Assembly (NCBI GenBank): GCA_005798825.1
Contig: SYIL01000011.1
Span: 1-46,250, forward strand
Reading direction: 5' to 3'
DNA from: Bacteroidota bacterium
GTDB lineage: Bacteria; Bacteroidota; Bacteroidia; NS11-12g; UBA955
DNA: 46,250 nt
Below, one piece after another: positions 33,805 to 41,572 of the stretch; the stretch's first letter is position 1; each line of letters begins with the position of its first letter. The position numbers and the translations under genes are program-made. The notes under the pieces are model-generated. The model had not been told where the DNA came from. It did not search any database and saw nothing but the letters and a program-made list of their open reading frames with translations.

Positions 33805-35327
33805 CACTCAAATTTTTCGGGCCGCATTTGCGGAAAAAATAAAACTTCTTGAATACTCTGTTGATTGGTAAGAAGCATCGTAAGCCGATCGATTCCGATA
33901 CCCAAACCGCTGGTAGGAGGCATGGCATATTCCAGTGATCTAATAAAATCGTGGTCCATTGCCATGGCTTCTTCATCTCCGCGGGCAGCCAATTTTAATT
34001 GATCATCAAAGCGCTCGCGTTGGTCAATGGGGTCATTTAATTCGGTGTACGCATTGGCAATCTCTTTTCCATTGACAAACAACTCAAAACGTTCTACTAA
34101 GCCCGGTTTAGAGCGGTGTTTTTTTGTGAGTGGGCTCATTTCAATGGGATAATCTATGATAAAGGTTGGTTGAATGAGGTTTTTCTCGACACAAATACCA
34201 AAAATCGCATCAACCAATTTAGCCACGCCCATATTTGGTGTCACCTCGCAACCCAGTTTTTTTGCAGCAGTACCCAATTCATCTTCCGATTTTCCTTGGA
34301 TATCAATCTTGCCGAATTGCATAATGGCGTCGGCCATGGTGAGACGGGCAAAGGGTTTAGCAAAGGAAATTTGATTTTCCCCGACAGTTACGGTCGATGC
34401 GTCTGCAACATCATGGGCACATTGGGATAACATATCCTCCACAAAATCCATCATCCAGAAATAATCTTTATAGGCAACATAGATTTCCAATCCGGTAAAT
34501 TCAGGATTGTGTGTGCGGTCTATACCTTCATTGCGAAAATTTTTGGCAAACTCGTATACTCCGTCAAAGCCACCCACTATTAATCGCTTGAGATATAATT
34601 CGTTGGCGATTCTTAGATACAAAGGAATATCTAATGCATTGTGATGGGTCAAAAAAGGACGTGCAGCAGCGCCCCCATGGACGGTTTGTAAGATAGGAGT
34701 TTCTACCTCTAGGTATCCTCTGGCATTAAAGGTATTTCGCAAACTTTGTATCACTTTGCCCCGTTTGATGAATGTATCTTTAATGTGCGGGTTTACAAGT
34801 AAGTCTACATAACGCATTCGATAGCGAGATTCTGGATCGGTAAAGGCATCGAACACATTTCCTTCTGCATCTTGTTTGGGCAAAGGCAAGGGATTAAGAC
34901 ACTTAGAAAGAAGCATTAGCCCAGTCACGTGCACCGAAATCTCACCAGTTTGGGTGATAAAAACATGTCCTTTAACGCCAATTATATCACCAATATCCAG
35001 CAGTTTTTTGAAAACAGTATTGTAAAGGTCTTTATTTTCCCCTGGACAAATTTCATCTCGGTTTACATAAATTTGAATGCGGCCACTGGAGTCTTGTAAA
35101 TCGGCAAATGCGGCTTTTCCCATGATGCGTCTGGTCATTAAACGGCCGGCCAGAACCACATCTTTCCATCGCTTGTCTTCAGAGGTATTGGTATAATCTG
35201 AGCGAATGTCAGTGGCCATGCAGTTGACTGGATACAGTGCTGCAGGATAGGGATCGATCCCCATTGCTTTTATCTCTTCGAGTGATTGTCGGCGTAAAAT
35301 TTGTTGTTCGTTGAGGGAATTTTCCAT
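33804..35327 (-). CDS. lysS: lysyl-tRNA synthetase (class II)
   Basis: Charges tRNA-Lys. 507 residues: N-terminal OB-fold anticodon-binding domain (about 60-180, VVLAGRLMTRRIMGKAAFADLQD), then the class II core with motif 2 in FRNEGIDRTHNPEFTGLEIY (about 265-285) and motif 3 in GLGIGIDRLTMLLT near 475-488. Standard length for the bacterial class II enzyme. Located 37 bp after lspA in the ileS run, with its own -7 box. Confidence 0.97.
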   Translation of the reverse strand: MENSLNEQQILRRQSLEEIKAMGIDPYPAALYPVNCMATDIRSDYTNTSEDKRWKDVVLAGRLMTRRIMGKAAFADLQDSSGRIQIYVNRDEICPGENKDLYNTVFKKLLDIGDIIGVKGHVFITQTGEISVHVTGLMLLSKCLNPLPLPKQDAEGNVFDAFTDPESRYRMRYVDLLVNPHIKDTFIKRGKVIQSLRNTFNARGYLEVETPILQTVHGGAAARPFLTHHNALDIPLYLRIANELYLKRLIVGGFDGVYEFAKNFRNEGIDRTHNPEFTGLEIYVAYKDYFWMMDFVEDMLSQCAHDVADASTVTVGENQISFAKPFARLTMADAIMQFGKIDIQGKSEDELGTAAKKLGCEVTPNMGVAKLVDAIFGICVEKNLIQPTFIIDYPIEMSPLTKKHRSKPGLVERFELFVNGKEIANAYTELNDPIDQRERFDDQLKLAARGDEEAMAMDHDFIRSLEYAMPPTSGLGIGIDRLTMLLTNQQSIQEVLFFPQMRPEKFE

Positions 35328-35340
35328 TCGGTAGTACTTT

Positions 35341-35348
35341 CAAAATTA
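35341..35348 (-). promoter_or_regulatory. -7 box of lysS
   Basis: TAATTTTG on the minus strand, exact TAnnTTTG, 13 bp before the lysS ATG, in the 37-bp gap after lspA. No -33 element at the expected distance, so it may be a weak internal promoter. Confidence 0.4.
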
Positions 35349-35364
35349 GCCAAAAAAGGTGATA

Positions 35365-36027
35365 TTATTGGGCAGAATCGCTTGTGGACGAGTCTTGGAC
35401 TAATTTTTCAGAATGAAGACGGTTTTCAAAGAAAGTATTTTGCCCAACTATCATGATGGCGACACCGACGGTGATACAAGCATCAGCAAAATTCCAAATG
35501 GGTGAGAAAAATACGAAAAACTCCCCACCCCACAGGGGAAACCATTCAGGCAAATGACCTTCCCACAAAGGCGCGTAAAACATATCAACGACTTGACCTT
35601 CGAACCACGACCCACTATAGTGATTTGAATGATTGTAGAGCACCCCATAAAAAACAGAGTCAATTATATTGCCAATTGCACCTGCCAGAATAAATGAAAC
35701 GGCAATTAGAAGACCCCAATGGGCTTGTTTTTTGATGAGTGAGAATAAGTAATAAAGACCAAAACCCGACACGAGCAAACGAAAAATGGTAAGAACCAAT
35801 TTGCCAAAAATACCTCCACCAAACAGTTTCATACCAAAGGCCATACCATCATTTTCGATAAAATACAAAGCAAACCATTTTCCGAAAATGGGCCGCATTT
35901 GGCCTAGCTCAAAATGTAATTTGATATAGGTTTTTATCCATTGATCTGCAATCAGCAGAATAAGAATAAGGCAAACAGGAATCAATAGTTTCCTGTTTTT
36001 TCTAGAAGACACAGTATAAATAGGCAA
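35365..36027 (-). CDS. lspA: lipoprotein signal peptidase (signal peptidase II)
   Basis: Inner-membrane aspartyl protease that removes signal peptides from prolipoproteins. 220 residues with four membrane helices. ENDGMAFGMKLFGG near 59-72 corresponds to the conserved N...AFG loop. The two catalytic aspartates sit in GAIGNIIDSVFYG (about 128) and FADACITVGV (about 187). The insert between them (VVDMFYAPLWEGHLPEWFPLWGG region) is larger than in E. coli, as is usual in Bacteroidota. It begins with TTG at 36027, 7 bp after the DksA-like gene; GTG five codons later is an alternative. Confidence 0.94.
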   Translation of the reverse strand: MPIYTVSSRKNRKLLIPVCLILILLIADQWIKTYIKLHFELGQMRPIFGKWFALYFIENDGMAFGMKLFGGGIFGKLVLTIFRLLVSGFGLYYLFSLIKKQAHWGLLIAVSFILAGAIGNIIDSVFYGVLYNHSNHYSGSWFEGQVVDMFYAPLWEGHLPEWFPLWGGEFFVFFSPIWNFADACITVGVAIMIVGQNTFFENRLHSEKLVQDSSTSDSAQ

Positions 36028-36034
36028 GGGAGTA

Positions 36035-36412
36035 TTATCGTTTCAATTTTGCTTCAATGGTTTCTGTGGTGTGAGGAACCGCACGAAGTCTTTCTTTGGG
36101 AATCAGCTTTCCACTTGTTTTACAAATACCATAGGTTTTATTCTCGATTCGGACCAGTGCAGCTTCTAAGTTTTTTATAAATTTAAGTTGGTGCGCTGCC
36201 AGGTGATTCAAGTTTTCTTTTTCAAATGTATCGGCTCCGTCATCGAGGGTTAGGTAATTATTATTTGTTCCGTCAGAACCATTTTCGTTACCGTCCTTCA
36301 GATTGGCCTGAATTGTTCTAAATTCTTTTTTAGAAATGTCTAATTTCGTTAGAATGAGTTCTTTAAATTCAGTTAACTCATCGTCGTTGTAGCGGGATTT
36401 TTCTTTTTCCAT
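36035..36412 (-). CDS. TraR/DksA-family protein without zinc finger cysteines
   Basis: 125 residues. N-terminal charged helices (ELTEFKELILTKLDISKKEF) and a C-terminal YGICKTSGKLIPKERLRAVP segment match the TraR/DksA family. DksA binds the secondary channel of RNA polymerase. Only one of the four zinc-ligand cysteines is present (ICKTSG), as in the related Bacteroidota proteins. It lies 3 bp after ileS and 7 bp before lspA. A polymerase-binding role is inherited from the family and not demonstrated for this form. Confidence 0.85.
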   Translation of the reverse strand: MEKEKSRYNDDELTEFKELILTKLDISKKEFRTIQANLKDGNENGSDGTNNNYLTLDDGADTFEKENLNHLAAHQLKFIKNLEAALVRIENKTYGICKTSGKLIPKERLRAVPHTTETIEAKLKR

Positions 36413-36415
36413 GAT

Positions 36416-39400
36416 TTAGACTTTAATTAACGACACTTGAACGCTGTTTTCATATACATCGATCAAATGCGAAAGGGGTTTTTCGGTTTTTTGCATTGAC
36501 AAAGCCAATACTTCATCACAAATATAAGATTTAAAATGGTTCACGCTTTTTGTGAGCAATTCATTTCCATTATAATAGATGTGGATTCTATCTGTGAGCG
36601 CAAATTCTGATTCTTTGCGAAGATTTTGAATGCGGTTTACAAATTCTCGCGCCATTCCTTCTAGGTGCAATTCCTCCGTAATATTTATATCTAAGGCCAC
36701 TGTAGTTCCATTTTCATGAGCCAACAACCATCCTGGCATATCTTGGGTGGATATATCCACGTCTTCAAGCAATAAATCTGTTTCTTGACCCTGAAAAAAA
36801 AATGAAATTTTTCCTTCATTTTCGATGCTGCGAATTTGATCTTGGCTAAAATTTTGAATAAAAGATGCCATGGCTTTCATGTCTTGTCCTAGCTTTTTAC
36901 CCAATGTTTTGAAATTTGGTTTGATGCGCTTTACCAAACTGGGATGATTGGCGGATACAAATTCTATTTCTTTTACATTCACTTCAACACAAATCAGGGA
37001 TTGCATGCGGGAGATCATCTTCATTTGTTCTGAATCATCTGCCGGAAGAAGTATTTTTTGAAGGGGTTGTCGAACCTTGATTTTTTCTTTTTTTCGAAGG
37101 CTTAAAACCAAGCTACAAACTGTTTGAGCGACAGACATACTTCTTTCCAGGTCTTTATTTATTGCCACTGAATGCGATTTTGGCCAATCCGTGAGATGGA
37201 CACTCTTGGGTAAATTTCCATTGGCAATTGTTGTTTGGTTGAGTGCCCGAAAAAGCCAATCGGAAAAAAAAGGGATAATTGGGGCACAAAGCTGGGTTAG
37301 TGTATTTAGGCAGCGATACAGGGTTTCGTATGCAGCTTGTTTGTCGGCATTCATTTCACCTTTCCAAAACCTGCGTCTTGATAACCGCACATACCAGTTA
37401 CTCAATTGAATCCCTACAAAATCTTCAATCGCTCGTCCGGCCCCTGTGGGATCGAAATCGTTCAATGCGGTTTCAACTTCCTGTTGTAAAGAATACAATT
37501 TACTTAAAATCCAGTGATCCATTTCATGGAGGTGAGAAATTTCAACAGGATTGTATTTGTCAAATACATAATGATCAAGATTGGCGTAGATGGCAAAAAA
37601 ACTATACGTATTGTAGAAGGTCCCGAGAAACTTTCGCTGAGATTCTATCACACCCTCAATATCAAATTTTAGATTGTCCCAAGGTTGCGCATTTGTTACC
37701 ATATACCACCGAACTGCATCGGCGCCATATTTGGAAACGGTTTCAAAAGGGTCTATCGCATTGCCCAGACGTTTGCTCATTTTATTGCCATTTTTATCGA
37801 GAACCAAACCATTGGCAATGACATTTTTAAAGGCAACAGAATCGAAAAGAAGTGTGCTCAAAGCGTGCATTGTAAAAAACCAACCCCGGGTTTGATCTAC
37901 CCCTTCAGCAATAAAATCAGCTGGGAAATTGGTTTTTAAAACACTTTGATTTTCAAATGGGTAGTGCCATTGTGCATAGGGCACTGCACCCGAATCAAAC
38001 CAGACGTCTATGAGGTCGAGCTCTCGTGTCATGGGTTTACCATTTGGGCTCACCAAAGTAATTTCATCTACAAAGGGTCTGTGAAGGTCGAGGTTGTCTT
38101 TGTGAGCAGATTGTTGGAGTCCGAGGATTGCATTGGCTTTTTCGATTTCTTGACACAACTCTGGGATGCTGCCAATACAGAGTTCTTCACTGCCATCGTC
38201 TGTTCGCCATATGGGTAAAGGGGTTCCCCAAAATCGTGAACGTGAGAGGTTCCAATCAACCAAGTTTTCAAGCCAATTTCCAAAACGGCCTTCACCGGTT
38301 GAAGCAGGTTTCCAGTGAATGGTTTTATTGAGTTCGATTAAGCGATCTTTTACAGCAGTCGTTCGAATAAACCAGCTTTCTAGAGGATAATAAAGAATGG
38401 GTTTATCGGTTCTCCAGCAATGCGGGTATGTGTGTTCATATTTTTCAACCTTAAACGCTTTGTTCTCATGTTTGAGTTTTATGGAAATGCGTTCATCAAC
38501 ACCGAGATATTTTTCACGCCCTTGTTTTTTGGTTTCTGCTGTTTTTTCTTCATCAGAGAGGTAGGCTTCTTTGACGTATTCACCTGCGAAATCAGTCACA
38601 CAATCCAAAAATCTTCCTTTTTTATCCACTAGGGTGAGCGATCCAATACCATTTTCACGGGCGCTTTTATAGTCATCCGCTCCGAAACTTGGAGCGATGT
38701 GAACAATACCTGTTCCATCTTCAGTGGACACAAAATCGCCGATAATGACCCGAAAGGCATCGCCTTCTTCGGGTTGTGCATAGGGAAGAAGTTGCTCATA
38801 GCGGGTACCGGCCAGTTCGCTTCCTTTTAGAGTACCCAATTTTTTCCAAGGAAGAATTTTTTGTTGTATGGTGTAGTCTTCGATATTGGCTTTAGATCCC
38901 TCAGCGCTGAAGTAATTTTTTATCAAGGCCGAAGCCATTATGACATTGATACGTTTGCCAGTATAGGGATTGTATGTTTCAATTTGGTCGTAATCAATAT
39001 TTTTGCCAACCGCCAATGCAGTATTGCTCGGCAGAGTCCAAGGGGTTGTGGTCCAAGCCAATAAGTATTCGTTTTGCGAACCCAGAACCTTGAATTGTGC
39101 CACGACGCTGGTATCCTTAACATTTAGGTAGGTGCCTGGTTGGTTCAATTCATGGCTAGAAAGACCCGTACCTGCTGCAGGAGAGAATGGTTGAATGGTA
39201 AAATCTTTGTACAGATATTTTTTTTCGTGAAGCTTTTTTAGCAAGTGCCACAAACTTTCGATGTAGTTATTTTCGTAAGTTACATAGGGATCATCTAGGT
39301 CTACCCAATAGCCAATTTGTTTGGTCAATTCGTCCCATTTGTCTTTGAAAATTAAAACATCTTTTCGGCATTCGCGGTTAAAATCTTCCATCGAAATTTT

Positions 39401-39724
39401 GGTACCAATATCTTCTTTTTTAATTCCTAGCCTTTTTTCTACTTGAAGTTCAATTGGCAATCCATGGGTATCCCATCCCGCTTTTCGTCCGACACGAAAG
39501 CCTTGTTGGGTTTTGTATCTGCAGAAAATATCTTTAATTGCTCTGGACATTACATGGTGAATTCCTGGCATTCCGTTGGCACTTGGCGGTCCTTCGAAAA
39601 AAGTGAAATTTGGGGAATTGCTGCGTTGATCGATGCTTTGCTGAAACACAGATTCACGCTCCCAAAAAGCCAATATTTCGGTTTCGATCGCAGGCCAATT
39701 CAATTGTTTGAGTGTAGGATACAT
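36416..39724 (-). CDS. ileS: isoleucyl-tRNA synthetase
   Basis: Charges tRNA-Ile and edits valine. 1102 residues. The class I HIGH-equivalent is in GPPSANGMPGIHHVMSRAIKD (46-65), the KMSKR loop in KNGNKMSKRLGNAIDP (around 680). The CP1 editing domain lies between (AWTTTPWTLPSNTALAVG, then DGTGIVHIAPSFGADD). The long C-terminal part has no four-cysteine zinc finger. This resembles the long, eukaryote-like form (type 2), often linked to low mupirocin sensitivity; I infer this from length and motif form only. It heads the ileS-dksA-like-lspA-lysS run. Confidence 0.97.
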   Translation of the reverse strand: MYPTLKQLNWPAIETEILAFWERESVFQQSIDQRSNSPNFTFFEGPPSANGMPGIHHVMSRAIKDIFCRYKTQQGFRVGRKAGWDTHGLPIELQVEKRLGIKKEDIGTKISMEDFNRECRKDVLIFKDKWDELTKQIGYWVDLDDPYVTYENNYIESLWHLLKKLHEKKYLYKDFTIQPFSPAAGTGLSSHELNQPGTYLNVKDTSVVAQFKVLGSQNEYLLAWTTTPWTLPSNTALAVGKNIDYDQIETYNPYTGKRINVIMASALIKNYFSAEGSKANIEDYTIQQKILPWKKLGTLKGSELAGTRYEQLLPYAQPEEGDAFRVIIGDFVSTEDGTGIVHIAPSFGADDYKSARENGIGSLTLVDKKGRFLDCVTDFAGEYVKEAYLSDEEKTAETKKQGREKYLGVDERISIKLKHENKAFKVEKYEHTYPHCWRTDKPILYYPLESWFIRTTAVKDRLIELNKTIHWKPASTGEGRFGNWLENLVDWNLSRSRFWGTPLPIWRTDDGSEELCIGSIPELCQEIEKANAILGLQQSAHKDNLDLHRPFVDEITLVSPNGKPMTRELDLIDVWFDSGAVPYAQWHYPFENQSVLKTNFPADFIAEGVDQTRGWFFTMHALSTLLFDSVAFKNVIANGLVLDKNGNKMSKRLGNAIDPFETVSKYGADAVRWYMVTNAQPWDNLKFDIEGVIESQRKFLGTFYNTYSFFAIYANLDHYVFDKYNPVEISHLHEMDHWILSKLYSLQQEVETALNDFDPTGAGRAIEDFVGIQLSNWYVRLSRRRFWKGEMNADKQAAYETLYRCLNTLTQLCAPIIPFFSDWLFRALNQTTIANGNLPKSVHLTDWPKSHSVAINKDLERSMSVAQTVCSLVLSLRKKEKIKVRQPLQKILLPADDSEQMKMISRMQSLICVEVNVKEIEFVSANHPSLVKRIKPNFKTLGKKLGQDMKAMASFIQNFSQDQIRSIENEGKISFFFQGQETDLLLEDVDISTQDMPGWLLAHENGTTVALDINITEELHLEGMAREFVNRIQNLRKESEFALTDRIHIYYNGNELLTKSVNHFKSYICDEVLALSMQKTEKPLSHLIDVYENSVQVSLIKV

Positions 39725-39746
39725 TCGTCGGTAAACAGAAAAAGTA

Positions 39747-39754
39747 CAAACTTA
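39747..39754 (-). promoter_or_regulatory. -7 box of ileS
   Basis: TAAGTTTG on the minus strand, exact TAnnTTTG, 22 bp before the ileS ATG. No T-box leader and no clear -33 element were seen. Confidence 0.45.
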
Positions 39755-39928
39755 CTGAATTCCTATGTAAAGGAAAGAAGTGTTTTGGGCCTAAGCGCAG
39801 TTTTTATTGAATGGTTGAGGAGAAATTTACAGGTATAACTTTCAAATCAGATTGATAAAGAAGCTCAGGGTAAGTGATACCTGATTCCAATCCAGTTTGT
39901 ATTTAGCAGTATTAAGGGTGTAATGAAA

Positions 39929-39962
39929 AAAGAGGGAATGGCCAATAGGCTATTCCCTCTTT
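39929..39962 (-). terminator. intrinsic terminator after the hydrolase-like gene
   Basis: Fifteen-base-pair stem with one G-T pair: AAAGAGGGAATGGCC (39929-39943), loop AATA, GGCTATTCCCTCTTT (39948-39962). On the minus strand it is followed by a run of six T. It lies 38 bp past the stop of the gene ending at 40001 and isolates it from ileS. Confidence 0.88.
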
Positions 39963-40000
39963 AGAGTATGTATTCAACCGACCTAGATCGGATTTAGTAG

Positions 40001-41512
40001 TTAATCAACCATTAATTTACTGCTTCCAACGCCATCGTTGAACTGCATTCTTACTACATAAATACCTGTAGGAACATTCAATTCAAATACATTGTGGTTG
40101 CTGGAAATTGCAAATTCACGAATTACTTTACCTGTAACATCTACTAAGCTTGCACCTAATAATACGCGGTTATCCCAGTTGTTGTGGATGATTAATTGGT
40201 TCTTAGCAGGATTAGGCGCTAAGGTTACATTCGTAGCCAAGTTTGAATTTTCTATACCAACTGAAGTAACCAATCCTAAGCTTATAGCAATACGTGGCGC
40301 CATATAACCCATAACGGTGTCAATATATCTCATGGCTTTTGCTTTGCTCCACATGGGGTTTGATGCCTTAATTCCTGCCAAAATCACGGGAGGATTGTAA
40401 GGAGGGTTTGGCAATAATTTTATTTTTGCAGTATCGTACCATTCGTAGGGTCCAGAAGCGTTAGCGATGCCCGCAATTGGATACAATCCGTCAATACCCT
40501 TGTTCAATTTATTGATTGAACGGGTATAATCATCCATTACTTTCCCTTTGTAGGGAGCAGTATTGCCTAAACGTTGACAACGAGCCATGGCATCGTATCC
40601 ACCACTTACTTCAACTACTTGCAATGTTGTGCCTGGCACATTTACAATTCCAGTGGTGTAGGGAGCAAAAGGATCCATCACCGAATGGCTCCAAATCAAG
40701 GGAATTTCACCTTTCTCTATCCATGAGGAGTCACCAACAGCACCACCTACACAAAAAGCCACTTTAGAATTTGAAGTATATCCAGCGTGATTAGACTTAC
40801 AGAACATACCTATGGCTGGATTGTCTATACCAAGACCTGCGAGGTTACCCCACATGGTATCATTTACCATGTATTTACCCGAAGAAGCGTCCCGAAATTT
40901 GGTAACTTTAATTTCGCTTTGACGATCAAGACTAGCATAAGCACTTGCGATATAACCACCAGTACCATTACCACCCACAGCAATTTTGGTGGTATCAATA
41001 TTATAGGGATTACCAGCTTCTTTTACACTTCTTTTCCAGTAACGAATACAGGTTGCCAAATCTTGAACGCCTTTATAAGCAGCATTGATGATGCCTTGCT
41101 TGCGCAAATCGACAGTCGCAGCGGCAGGATTCCACCCCATTCGATAGGTAAAAGAAGCCACCACGTATCCACGTTGGGCCAATTCCATACACAAAGCCAC
41201 TGTTGCACTATCATCTTTGTAGCCAACGGGAGAATTATTAGAATAGCGTGGTAAAAAAGAACCTGTGTGTGAAAAAAGAATCAAGGGTCTTTTGCTGGCA
41301 CCGTCTTGGGGTTCGTAAATATCCATTAACATTGGCATTATTTTGCTGGCCAAAGTTGGCGTTCCAGTAATTACTGTGTAGTTGTCACCATAAGCAGTAT
41401 TTTTGGTAATTTTGATTTTGTCGGCACTTAAAACTTTGTCCACATATTTAATTTGGGCAAAAGAGCCTGATAGCATAAAAATAATTAATGAGGTTAGTAG
41501 GGTTTTTTTCAT
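40001..41512 (-). CDS. T9SS-sorted alpha/beta-hydrolase-like protein with Gly at the nucleophile position
   Basis: 503 residues. Signal peptide (MKKTLLTSLIIFMLSGSFAQ), an esterase/lipase-type alpha/beta-hydrolase domain (about 60-400; DIYEP...RPLILFSHTGSF oxyanion strand, AQRGYVVASFTYR), and a Por-secretion C-terminal domain (about 425-503, APNPAKNQL... to SSKLMVD). The elbow reads IAVGGNGTGGYIAS, so the usual G-x-S-x-G is G181-N-G183-T-G185: glycine replaces the nucleophile serine. It may be a binding protein, use another residue, or belong to a subfamily in which this is normal. It has its own promoter and terminator, so it is a single-gene unit. Confidence 0.8.
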   Translation of the reverse strand: MKKTLLTSLIIFMLSGSFAQIKYVDKVLSADKIKITKNTAYGDNYTVITGTPTLASKIMPMLMDIYEPQDGASKRPLILFSHTGSFLPRYSNNSPVGYKDDSATVALCMELAQRGYVVASFTYRMGWNPAAATVDLRKQGIINAAYKGVQDLATCIRYWKRSVKEAGNPYNIDTTKIAVGGNGTGGYIASAYASLDRQSEIKVTKFRDASSGKYMVNDTMWGNLAGLGIDNPAIGMFCKSNHAGYTSNSKVAFCVGGAVGDSSWIEKGEIPLIWSHSVMDPFAPYTTGIVNVPGTTLQVVEVSGGYDAMARCQRLGNTAPYKGKVMDDYTRSINKLNKGIDGLYPIAGIANASGPYEWYDTAKIKLLPNPPYNPPVILAGIKASNPMWSKAKAMRYIDTVMGYMAPRIAISLGLVTSVGIENSNLATNVTLAPNPAKNQLIIHNNWDNRVLLGASLVDVTGKVIREFAISSNHNVFELNVPTGIYVVRMQFNDGVGSSKLMVD

Positions 41513-41533
41513 AATGTGTATATTATTTTTTTA

Positions 41534-41564
41534 CAAACATAGAGATAATGAGTAAAAATAACAA
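41534..41564 (-). promoter_or_regulatory. promoter of the hydrolase-like gene (TTG-N20-TATGTTTG)
   Basis: Minus strand TTG (41562-41564), 20 bp, TATGTTTG (41534-41541), 21 bp before the ATG. It sits in the 60-bp gap after the TonB receptor, so the two genes can be expressed separately. Confidence 0.65.
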
Positions 41565-41572
41565 TAAGAAAT

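Noticed and set aside
37279-37821. 180-residue open frame on the plus strand
   Set aside because: Entirely antisense to ileS, whose motifs are intact; no family match and no promoter box.
40787-41254. 155-residue open frame on the plus strand
   Set aside because: Antisense to the hydrolase-like gene, which has a signal peptide, sorting domain, promoter and terminator.
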